A stretch of 64,000 bases of DNA from Macrobrachium rosenbergii (lineage: Eukaryota; Arthropoda; Malacostraca; Decapoda; Palaemonidae), in assembly GCF_040412425.1 (NCBI RefSeq), contig NC_089749.1:18987662-19051661 (forward strand). Reading direction: 5' to 3'. The notes beneath the pieces were generated by a model. That model had not been told where the DNA came from, ran no database searches, and saw nothing but the letters and a program-made list of their open reading frames with translations. The position numbers and the translations under genes are program-made. Below are positions 37,391-49,400 of the stretch, in pieces (position 1 is the stretch's first letter; each line of letters opens with the position of its first letter).

Positions 37391-37690
37391 GAATATAGAA
37401 TTCAGGCCAAAGACTAAGCGCTGGGACCTATGAGGTCATTCAGCGCTGAAACGGAAATTGACAGTAGAAATGTTTGAAAGGCGTAACAGGAGGAACACTC
37501 GCAGTTGTACTATGAAACAATTGTTAGGAGGGGGTGGAAAATAAGATGAAAGAAAGAGAATATGAACGGAGGTACAGTAAAAGGAATGAAAGGGGTTGCA
37601 GCCAAGGGCTGAAGGGACGCTGCAAAAACTTTAAGTAATGCCTACAGTGCACCTCATGAGGTGCACTGACGGCACTACCCCTCTACGGGA
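37391..37690 (+). mobile_element. Decapod-type dispersed repeat, about 300 bp
   Basis: It starts AATATAGAATTCAGGCCAAA, has GCGCTGGGACCTATGAGGTC, ATTCAGCGCTGAAACGGAAA, GGCGTAACAGGAGGA and GGTTGCAGC, and ends CACTACCCCTCTACGGG. Shorter copies lie at 42361 and 26345. I recognise this repeat type from decapod genomic sequence but cannot name the family. It includes a perfect 24-bp palindrome at 37645-37668. No target-site duplication was found. Confidence 0.75.
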
Positions 37691-39239
37691 AATGTAACTA
37701 CGGTACAGGTATATCAGTCTTTAATTCGTCAGAAAAATATCTATTGCTTACCGAAATCTTTCAACAATTAAGTTAATAATAGCAGTATAAACTTTCCTTG
37801 TGCTCACAACTTTTGTTTTTCACCAAGAAGTATTCCGTCATTTGGTAACATCATTATAATTAAGTAACAATATATTAATCTAAGCACTAATTATTTTAGA
37901 TTATGAAAACTGGCGTTGCAGCGGCTACGGTCATCGTTCATAATTGAGTAAGGACAACTATATCTACAAGAGAAGAACAACCTAGGATTGTAATGAACAT
38001 CAGCATGGCATCATCTATTGCTGCTGATGTTTCATAAAACCGTTCAGGTGCCCATCATTAGCATGGAATTTGGTTTACTGATCGTAACCTAATAAACACA
38101 ACTTTAATTATCTACAGAAGAATAATTCCTACTGACACTCAGTCTCAGATTAAACTTTTTTTTTCTTATCACGAACACCAGAGCGTTCGAGTGTCAACAC
38201 AAGGCTGGCTATCACCCGATAGATGATTTTGAAATACTTTATATTGGATACATGCTATTTTCTTTGTCAAAAGAAAGCTTAGTTATCAAGCAAGTTTATT
38301 TGATAATCAGATAAGTATGAATGGAGATAGGAACAACTCATTTTTAAAGAGCAACGCTGAAACAGAACAATTAATTATCCATCGTTGTTATCATAAGATA
38401 GATTTTACGAATAAACACAATTAATCTCTTACCTCAGATAATGTTTGTCTTTACTAATCATGAATATAGCGAGCGTCTACAACACTGTCAAGGGCATTAG
38501 TTTACTAAAAATATAGCCTGTAGTTAAAAGCACAAGAACGCTGGTTGGGTTGGGGAACTATTGCTATTAATTCTATATAGCATCAATATAATGTGATTTG
38601 ATATCTTGAGACACATGAGATGTAATTTGACCTCCATAACCTACGGGCTTGGGGACTCGTTCTGAGTTGTTTATAAATAGAATTCATCTATTCTGACCAG
38701 TAAACCATGTAAGAGATACGGAAAGGGAATCATAGAAAACTTACAAATCAGTGTCACAGAAAACGTAAATATTATGGTAAATTATTACAAATATCACTTC
38801 ATACGTCCCAAAAACTACAGAACATTTAGTTCGTAAGAGTGGAGAGTATACATGCAGTGTTACTCGTGTGACGTAAGTATGGTTTGATGAATATGATATT
38901 TAAGAATATTTATATAGTATAAAGTGAATATACAGAAAATAAAATGTCATTTATCTCACGTTAATTCCTCTTTTACCGTTGACATATCTATACAATCTAA
39001 TTCAACCAATAAATAGATGGTGTATATCTGAATAGTTTGCAACATTTAAAAAGAAATTATTTTCAGTTAAAGCTAATATTTACTGTCTCTGTGACATAAA
39101 TTCTCATGACAAAAAATCTATCGATTATTTTCAGAGATCAATTGAACTATCAATACAAACCCCTTCTGTTAAAGACAGGAAGATGCTTTGTCCACTAAGA
39201 AGCCACCGAACGTAGTTTAAAAACAATTTACACATCGAT
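37691..39239. other. No gene recognised
   Basis: AT-rich sequence without recognisable features. Confidence 0.5.
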
Positions 39240-39349
39240 GATCAGCGTCATGACCTATGCAGAGGATGAGAACGATGATTTTGGAGACGATTTTGAAGAC
39301 ACATTCACTAGACATTTTACCTGAGTACCTATATGGCTAATGTAAATGG

Positions 39350-39437
<88 letters not shown>

Positions 39438-39495
39438 TTTTGAAGACACATTCACTAGACAATTTACCTGGGTACCTATACGAGAATGTAAATGG

Positions 39496-39573
<78 letters not shown>

Positions 39574-39609
39574 TTGAAGACACATTTATCCTGGGTACCT
39601 GTTAATTGG

Positions 39610-39695
<86 letters not shown>
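39240..39695. repeat. Compound (GA)n array, three spacer-plus-(GA) units
   Basis: Three (GA)n runs (39353-39433, 39499-39569, 39613-39695) each follow a related spacer. The spacer reads GATTTTGAAGACACATTCAC, then TAGACA-TTTACCTGGGTACC, then AATGGTTTGAG. The third spacer is shortened. So the duplicated unit includes both spacer and microsatellite. Confidence 0.95.
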
Positions 39696-39698
<3 letters not shown>

Positions 39699-42360
39699 AT
39701 CATGTCAGTGTTCAACTGCATAGCAAAGTAATTGAAATTTAAACTATTTACATATAACCATTTCTATACGGTTTTATAAGGAATTACTGGTGATATATAG
39801 CCTAACTATATCCGCAGACAGTCAACATAGGTATAAGTCGGCTAATTTAAGGGTTAGCTTACTGGACTGGAAAGAGGGTTTTACGAGTGGGTCCAATTAA
39901 ACGGAATTAACTAAAGTTTCTTACTGCAATGTTTACATCAAAACTCCTATGATATTGATGGACTACTGAAATTATGTGGATCATTTTCCTGGAATATTTT
40001 TTTTAATTGACAAAAATCAGCCGTTAATGTTATATTTACTTCCAGTTCAAGAAAATACACTTCGAATGTCTAAGCTGTACATGAAATTCTGCACCATATA
40101 CATACGTAATTTAATAAGCACCACCCCACTGAAATGAACAGATTAGAATTTATCAATGCTGGAAATATACACTAAAAAACATTAAACTTCGGTCTTCTAC
40201 TATTTTGCCACTCATATCTAAATTATGACACGTTTCCATTGAATATGAATCGTTAAGTTATGAACATAAATATACGATGGAAAGAAACTTACATTCAAGT
40301 ATTGCCAAACGTTATTATATCCAGACCCAAGTAGCCAGCCTGACGTTCGAGTAAGAAGGTGGGATTTTCATTTACAATACCAGATCTGATAAAAAAATAA
40401 CGCTCATTAACGATGTAGAATCAAACTGATGTCATTAAGTTTTGAAAAGTGTGGTAAATTACGCATATGTTATAAGAGGTGCTAAAGAAACGAAACTAAA
40501 AGATGTCTTTATTAAGTTTTGAAGACAATGGAAGCAAATAAATACAGCGAACGAGTACAATATACAATGTAACAATAGACAGAATTAAAGTTGAGTAAAT
40601 CTTGACGCCTTACCACATAGTTGATGAACAGATTAATACACAGTTTAAACAATTGAATTTTCGTGACCTAACCCGTCCACCGTGCGTAGGTACAAAGAAA
40701 ATGGGCCGTCACTTGTTTAGCGAGGACTTTACAATGTAACCTCATTGCCACTTTCAAATTAATCCAGTGCAGTGCGTTTTCATTTGCAATTAATAAAAGT
40801 CCTATTCATGAAACCACTGAAAACAGTGTTCCTTACCTTTTCGACTTTGCTGGGAATGTGTTGTCTTGTACTTAGCATGGAGAGCTTGAAGCTAATGTTA
40901 AAGTATTGAGTACTAGTATTTCACTGGTACCCTGGCCCATTCGCCATACGTTTCTTTCCCTTCTAACGAGCAAGATAACTCGGTACATCACTGAAGCACA
41001 AACAAGAAATTTCCTTAACGACACATCTAGGTTGCTTGCCGTATTGTGTTTGCCGTCTTAAAGCCATCCTTCTTGTGGACACCCTGACAACACTGAAACA
41101 ACGAGCAGTATGGCGCTTTACGCCACCCCAATTCGCCATAAATGCTGTTTATCTTACCACGACCAAATGTAAAATAACCCAGGGTCTTTTTTAACGTCAA
41201 TACGTTGTGTTTCAACTTTTTAAGAATATTTTGTACAGTTGACTGAAGATATTGGGTACAAATAGTGTACTTGGTTAACTACACTACCTTCTTAATAGGC
41301 TATTACACGAATGATTATGTTTTCTTTTATTTCCCGAATTGTATGCCATGATCATTTAGCTAACTTTATGTTAAGACTAACAGAACGATATTGTATGCTA
41401 AACGCGTTCCTAGTCCCAATTGCCTATTTCCATGCATTTGCTCAATTGTAGTCCAAATGCAGTGAATGCTATAGGTGTAAAAGTCTTAAGGTTATTCAAG
41501 AGAAAATTTACTTCATAAACCCCTAGCCTATGTTAACTAAGGTGAGGTAGTATAGTGTGAATGTAACAGATATTGAATGTTCAGATAAAACATATAAAAT
41601 AAATTTAACCATGAAAGTAATGGCATATTTTTTCTAGCCATGTAGAATACGAGGAACCACTCAAGATTGTGTTTCATACCTAACTTAACCTAACTAGCCA
41701 TATCTTGAACAGGACTTTCTAATTGTCTGATGTTTATTATTTTAAGTGTCATTTAAATCCGTCATGGTTTTAGAAAAGTCTGCGTTTTGCATTCTTAGGC
41801 TATTGTAGCCAAAGAGTTTCATTTGTTTACAGCAAGCGGGTAAACTTGCATTGCCATAGATCAGTCTATTTTGTATCAAATTTAAAATAATGGTTACCAA
41901 TTTGAGATAAAAAATGTATACAGTACAGTACATATATTTAGCTAGCCTTTAAACTTGTTATAAAACAAACAATAGCCAATTATAATCAATCATACTTTTT
42001 CAAGTTCATTTAAAATGTCTCTGTACTCCGTCAAATGGCTTTTCAAGATCTGAAAATTGCAGTACTGTATAATCTCTTCCTCTTTGACAAGTACTTTACC
42101 TTTAGTTGCTTCATTATAGTGACTTTCTGTTATTGACCTTCCTAGCAAGAAACTAGTTAAAAAAAAAAAAAAACATTCTTAGGAGCAGACCAAAAAACAA
42201 GCTCAAGAGGCACTGAAAGATAAGTATTTTGAAATAGACTGGCAAAGAGGCATCATGTGAAACCGATGCATTTTGAAAGCACCTAGAAAAACAAATGTAC
42301 AATAGAAAAGTGAGAGCAAAGGACCTCTGGTTATGTTAAAGGATTTAACAGTAGAATAGA
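39696..42360. other. No gene recognised
   Basis: AT-rich sequence. A minus-strand frame of 62 codons (41027-41215) is unrecognised. There is an A-run at 42162-42174. Nothing else is supported. Confidence 0.5.
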
Positions 42361-42590
42361 ATAATATATAGAATTTAGGCCAAGCACTGGGACCTGAGGT
42401 CATTCATCACTGAAAGGGAACTTGACAGCAAGGTTTGAAAGGCATAACAGGAGGAAAACCACGCACTTGAAAAGTCAGATGGAAGAAAGAGATTATGAAC
42501 ATAAATGAATGAGAGATTGCAGCTACAATGAATGAAAGATTGCAGCCTACAGTGCACAACTACAGTTTGCATAGGGGATGCTGCAAATGA
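42361..42590 (+). mobile_element. Decapod-type dispersed repeat, diverged copy
   Basis: It shares with the 37391 copy, in order, ATATAGAATTTAGGCCAAGC, CACTGGGACCTGAGGTCATT, ACTTGACAG, TTTGAAAGGCATAACAGGAG and GATTGCAGC. It is shorter and more degenerate, and it lies about 0.6 kb past the MAK16 stop codon. Confidence 0.75.
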
Positions 42591-43145
42591 TCAAAAGCCC
42601 TTAATCCATGGAATCATAAAAGAAGGTAATTGAATCATATAGTGTATGTGCATATTGAAAATGTACCAGAGGGAAGAAATACTGTATATAAAAATCAAGG
42701 TTAAAATCATTATTGTACAATTATTTGCCTGAAGGTTGAAATGACATGGCCTCTTGTTGGATAGATATTGGTGATTCCTCTATCTGTTATTACTAAACCC
42801 ACAGCACATAACCCTCTAGATTTTCTCAATAAGAGTGTCCTGTTTCTGTATATCTTCAAAGTCAAATCTATAGTATACAGCTAATGTCAAGCACTTATGT
42901 AAATCTACATTACAGTTATTTATTTTCAAACACACCTCCTTAATGAAATCTGATACAGAAATTATTTTTTTCATCTCATCCATCTATTCCTTTTGCCATT
43001 AATCATAAGAATTTTCATTTAGGAACTAAATTTGGTTCAGCTGAATATTTCCTGGAAGAAATCTACTTTAAAACTTCATCTTACCTGTAAAACAACATAA
43101 TATTCTTACATGTAGGTATAAAATAATACACACATCACCTTCCTT

Positions 43146-43151
43146 TTTATT
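43146..43151 (-). terminator. Polyadenylation signal of MAK16
   Basis: TTTATT on the plus strand reads AATAAA on the minus strand, about 50 bases past the MAK16 stop codon. It is the first canonical hexamer downstream, so a short 3' UTR is expected. Confidence 0.55.
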
Positions 43152-43201
43152 GTATTTGTTTCAAAACAGTCATTTTTTCAACAAAATACTCTTCACTTAA
43201 A

Positions 43202-43423
43202 TTATGAAAACACTTTCACTTTAGTTTTCTCTGTTTCAGGATGATCATACTCTATTTCTACTCTAGCCTTGCCCCGCTTTTTGGTGGCCTTTGGTGTAGC
43301 CTTGCCTTTTTTCAATCGTCCATTCTTCATGTTGCTTGCCGAGCTGGGCCCATCTTCCATATCACTATCATCATCAGAGCTATCTTCCTCTTCTGAAATG
43401 TCTTCCAGTCTATCAGCAGCATC
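43202..43423 (-). CDS. MAK16: MAK16 terminal coding exon 8 (stop codon)
   Basis: This exon has acceptor TTTTGCAG. It encodes [20 protein letters not shown], then a Lys/Arg-rich stretch ([20 protein letters not shown]), then [20 protein letters not shown] and TAA. VEIEY close to the C-terminus is typical of MAK16. The basic block is a likely nuclear or nucleolar localisation signal. Confidence 0.92.
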   Translation of the reverse strand, partial: DAADRLEDISEEEDSSDDDSDMEDGPSSASNMKNGRLKKGKATPKATKKRGKARVEIEYDHPETEKTKVKVFS

Positions 43424-46419
43424 CTGCAAAAGTAAAATTCTGCTTTATACAAGAACAGGCGAAAGTAAATTCTGCTAAAAATAATTACTGTATTCTTGTA
43501 ACCCAGACTACAAAGCCAAATTTCTTGATTTTCACAGAAACAGTCAAGTGTAATATTTAAATGATAGATGGAGAAAGGATTGACATAGTGGTGTGCCATG
43601 TGGGAAGAAAGCAAAAGGAACAGATTAAAAAGTAATGTTAGAAAGCTATGCAGCATAAGCCAAAAATTTTCAGTATTAACTGCAGAAACTTACTCAAAGA
43701 ACTATGCAGAGTACTTCATGCAAGGAATTGGGGCTTCAAAAATAAATTCAGAATTTACAGAAATCACTGCAATGTAAAAGCTTCTGAAATTAATGAAAAC
43801 ATACAAATCATGGTCGAAACACTTATTTGGCTGAACTTTTAATAAATTTCTTTTCAAAGACCAGGTGTGTGTGTGTGTGTGTGTATTTACTCATGTTATA
43901 AACTAAATAAGAAATCATGAATAACATTTTACCAGGTACAATTTCATATGAGTTTAGAGAAAGTGGCACCCTTTAGGCTTATATACATGATGTTAGGAAA
44001 ATAAAAAGAGACAGAATTAATTTGGCTCCTAGTGGCAGATACAACAAATGTAACATTTTTATGAAACTTATCTTTGCATGATCAGTGTCATTTCAATTAT
44101 TTTAATATTTTACTTACCTAATATACTGCTTAAAACTTTTTAAAAATTATCTTTCACTTTATAGACTCAATTTTACACTAAAAAATTAATTTTCAAGATG
44201 AATTAAAAAACCTTCAAGTTAAAGACTCTTGAAGAGATGTCATGATGGGCAAAAAAGAATTCTTACTTCTGTAACTACAGGCAGTAATCTGGTATAGAGA
44301 AATGGGAAGGTCTCCTAAAACTTCAAGTAGTGTTTCACATACAAAGATGACTTTATATTTAGGATACACCTAGGATGGAGTGCCTGTTATATGCTTAGCT
44401 AGAACTGACCTTTTTTTCATGAGTTTGCAATGATTAATTTCCTCTATTGCCTCAGGTGTTAAACTTTTTCATGTAAGGTCATTCTATTCGATGTAAGTTT
44501 GCCAGGCTAGTTCAAGGACTTCCGGATTGTTCCATATGCACAAATACTCAGTGTGAGTGATAGTCACTATGATATTTTCCCTTGAAGTTATTAACTTTTT
44601 TCTATAACTACTAGATATTTATGAGGTATTGAGAATGAAAATTCTGCGTTCATACTAGTTAAACAGTCAAGCATTTTCTGTTACTCATCCCACCCACTTG
44701 TGTTTTCAAGTTAACCTCACATATTTACACATGAAAAATTAATCACCAAAAATGATCAAATTAAAGAAATTATAATGACATTAAAGAAACAAAAAATGGT
44801 CATAATTCAAGCAAAGGCCATCATTTCAGAGGCTGGCCAAATGAAACACGAGGTATTCAAAATCATGGGCTCTACATGGCTGTGTGATTTGGCCACCTGA
44901 GCACCAAGTGTTAACATTAGTAAATTATAGTATTTCAAAAAAATGTTCAGTACATAATGAATTCCAAATCATTTCTTTAATACACAACCAATACTTAAAA
45001 AGAAGACATGTATTTAGACTACTATACTTCCAAACAGACTGAACAAATTAAATAAAATATTGAAAAAAATTTTCAACACATTATTAAACAACATACAGTG
45101 ATTCAAGTTTCACAAATAAAATCACATTTCAGCACCATATTCCAACTCCACCTTACTTTCCAGGTAAACACAACCAGCAATGTAAGATCAATTCTGGGAC
45201 TTTCCAAGAATGGATTTAGTCCAGTTTAAACATAAATTTGCCTCATAATTTGCTAAAAATAAACATACTCTGTATACGTATTAAAATCTTAGAATACATA
45301 ACTTTTACAGCAACAGTCACCTTAGAGAAAGTAGTCTTACCTCTAAATCTTCATCTTCCTCATCACTTTCATCAAAATCTGCAACATACTGTCTCTCTTC
45401 ATCACTGTCTCCATCTTCCTCACTGTCATCCTAATATCAAATAAGGTATACTTAAAAGATTACATAAATTCACTAATATATGAAAAGGTATAAACAGACA
45501 TGTTTATTACTATTTTATCAGCATGTTATGCAATCAAACAGTTACTACCACACTTAGTTTTTATTTTTCCTAGCCTTTAAAATAGACGAGGAAATCTTAA
45601 CATTGCCTGCACTGAAGTAATATGCATAGTAATGTAAATTATGAAAATATTCAAAATGCAGCATATGACAGAATTAGGGCAAATGCTATTCTTATGAGAA
45701 TCTGCTCTTGGTTACAAAATTTCTGAGTACAGTACAGTTAAACACATTATTGAAATGTTACAAGCTAAAAACATTGTAAAGGATATAACCTGTGAAAAAA
45801 TTTTCATTCTGAACGTCTAAAATGTTTTACCTCTTCATCATTTTCTTCATTAATGACCTCCTTTTCTAGCTGACCCTCTACATCCTCATCAGTTTCCACT
45901 AACTCTTCTTCGTTCTCAGACTCGACTTCATCAACTTCACTCTCCTCCTCCTCTTCATTATCCATTCTTACATCAAAGGCTTCCTTCGGGAAATTGTAAA
46001 TACGCTCATACTGTAAAATAAAGGCAAACAAAGATTGAAAGATATATAAAAAATTTTAAAATAAACATCCACATCCTAAGTCACAGTATCTTGTCTGATG
46101 TTGCTGTAAAAATGCAAAAATAAATTTGGTTTATTATTGAGTATCAGGTAGTCCAAGAAGATAAATGAACCAATTTCCTCGGCACTCATTGGACCGATAC
46201 AAAGGATCTGGTTTGCAATAGGAAAATAATTATATTTTTAACAAATTATGGCCACTTAAATGGGTGATAACAGAAGCAATAAAAAAAACTTAGTCCAATA
46301 AAATTTTATCAGGGAACTTGAGTCCAAGACTTGCCATCTGCTAATTGTTAAAGTACGGACATCCACCTCAAATATCTTTTACTGTAAACCAAGAAATATA
46401 GTGCAGTAATTACTGGAAC

Positions 46420-46481
<62 letters not shown>

Positions 46482-49400
46482 AAGATGGTGTTCATCATTT
46501 GGAAGTAAGACGAGGTAAAGGGAAATACAGAAAGAAGAGACCCCACTTCTTAAAGAAAAAAATTAATTAATAAATTAACAAATAGATAAAAATGTATTGA
46601 AATGCAAGGAGAATAGTGTTAGGGTAGTAATGTATTGCACTTCAGCCAGACCTAGTTCCACCTGCACACCTTCCTCTGGGAGGCAATTCATTCCTCGCTA
46701 TAATGTGGTTTCGGTTCCACAATGCTGTAGGTCCCGCTTGCTGAGTAACCAGTTGGTTCTTAGCCACGTGAAATAAGTCTAATCCTTGGGCCAGCCCTAG
46801 AGATTTCTGTTAATCCCAGCTCAGTGGTCTGGTAAAACTAAGATATACTTCTTCCTCTGGGAGGGCCTGCCCTAGTCCAACAGTGTGAGTAATAAGGACC
46901 TCTGGAACTGAGAAGTTTGACAGCAAGAGCACATTTACTGCATATTGGTGCTACTGTTCAGCAAATCTGGCTGCTCTCAGCAGACAAGGGGATCAGGGGA
47001 CTGTACTCAGAATCTGAAAGACCCTGTTGAAACACTCTCTACAAAAAGCGACAAACTGAAACCATTTGTCGCTATCCAAGTCAGAATCACTACTACTTGT
47101 GGTGAAACTCTACCAGCACGTAACTACTATCTAAAAGAGATATACCCTCTAGGCATGAAACTCCACACTGGAGAACAGTATTCTAGTAAATGGTACAAAT
47201 GACCTAAAACAGGCTGCACTGATTTTATCACTGTTAAAATATATGAAGCTCCATAAACAATACCTTCATTCCTCATGTATTTCCTAAACTTTACATGTTT
47301 CATGTTAGATGTACAAAGGTTACACCTAGAATAGTTAAAGCTTCAGACTCGTTCAACAAAGTTCCATCCACTTGAAAGGGAGGATGGGGTGGGAAATCTG
47401 TACGATATCTGCTATTCAATAGTGTTTTCGTTTTACTGGAGTTCAGCCTCATCCCACCGACTACACCATTCCCTGATCCGGTTCATGCCCCAACTGAGGC
47501 TGAGGACAGCTTCATTTCTCAAAAGTGGAGACTACTACACCCATTAGTGTTGCATCATCAACATACTGAACAGTTTTGTTTTCCAGGCCAATTATGTCAC
47601 TTGCATACACTAAAAATAACAGTGAACAAAGAACACTGCCCTGTGGAACTCCAGATACAACAGGTCTTGGTTCACTAAAGATCTTGTCCACAGCAACTTG
47701 CTGCTGCCTACCTGTAAGGAAATCTTGAAGTAATCCTAAAACATATCAACCCACTCCCAGATCCTAAAATTTATAAATAAGCACCTTGTGATTTACTAGA
47801 TAGAAAGCAGCAATAAAATCAATCTGAATTACTCTGCACTCAAAACCCTTATCAGGGTTCCCTTGCAAGTGGTATGTCAAGTCTAAGCATCGCAGGTACC
47901 TAGCTGCTAGATATATGCATATTGACTATCAACTAACAATCCTTAAGATTCAGCATATTTATATGGTGGCTTAAAAAAAGGTTTTTCACCAACTTTGGAG
48001 AGCACAGGGCAAATAGCGAGTGGCCTGTAGTAACTGCAGTCTGCAGATATGCCACTCTTTGGAAGAGACGTTGTATTACTAAGCTTGCGCTCATTCGCAA
48101 AGATACTACGTTGACATAGACATCTATAGTATCTACTAAATTTGGGAGACAACACACTAGCAACTTTTTTAAAAAACAAAGGGAAGAAATCATCAAGGTC
48201 TTCCCACCCCAGCTATCAAGATTATCCAGAATTTTCTCAACATCCCTGGAGCAAAATGCAAATTTTGTAAGAAAAGGTTCAGGATGACAAGTATCAGGGA
48301 GAGAAAAATCCTCAGCTGATTGTTTAGCTTCAAAAGCTTGATGAAGCAGTTCAGCCATTTCCCTAGGGCCAGTAACCAATCTACCATCATCTGTTAGTAG
48401 TGGTGAAATGGAAGATGAGCATGACCCAAAGACAGACTGTGCAATTTGGTCCACCACAGATGAGGCTGAATAATTCCTTCAAGTTTCCACTTCAAGGAAT
48501 TATTGCAATTTCTCTCAGCTGTATGATAAGTGTTGTTTTGCTTCCATGCATTGAATTTGGTCTGTTTGTCGAGGTAGGCTCGTCTACATGTATCATCAAA
48601 TCATGGCTGGACATTTGTTCTAAATTTTATAACCTTTCTAGGGACATATCTAATTAAAATAGCCATCAGCACTTCATTTAACTTCTTCTTGGAATCAGGA
48701 TCTAATACAGCATCTGAAATATTAAGTGCCCAACAAGCTTCAATAATGTGATCCCAATTGGTGGAATTAGGAATATACTGAATGACAGATATGCCGATCT
48801 CAATGGAACAATGGTCATTAGTGCCTATATATTCACAGATCTTGGACTTCACAACAGCTGGAACATCTGTGAATATGAGGTCTAACCTATTACCAGAAAT
48901 GTGCATGGGTTCCTCAATTAGCTGGGCAAAATCAGAGGACACAGAGAAATTAAGAGCAGACCAGCCATGTTGATCTGCGGAATTTTAATTTAGCCACTCA
49001 CTGTGCTTTGCATTACAGTCTCCACAAATAACGAATGAAGCTTTTGAATCCTATGACTAAACCATACTAATCCTCTCCAAAAGATAGTTATGCATAGAGT
49101 CGTCAATATTTGGATTACTTACAGAAAATTTTAAAACAAGAACTTCATGGCTACTACACCAAATTTTTCTGACGATAAATAGGTTGTCCTGACTTACAGT
49201 ATACAGCCATACCTTGCGCATGCGGGATGTTACGACAATAAATAAAGTCAGGGACATCAAACCCCAGGATTAAAAACTCAACCTTAGACTTGTTACTACT
49301 TACAAGAGTCTCAGATAAAAACAAATTGTAGTTATGGGCACAACTCTGAGAGATCAAGAAAATTCTACCTTAAGCCCCAAATATCTGTGTCAAGTGCTTT

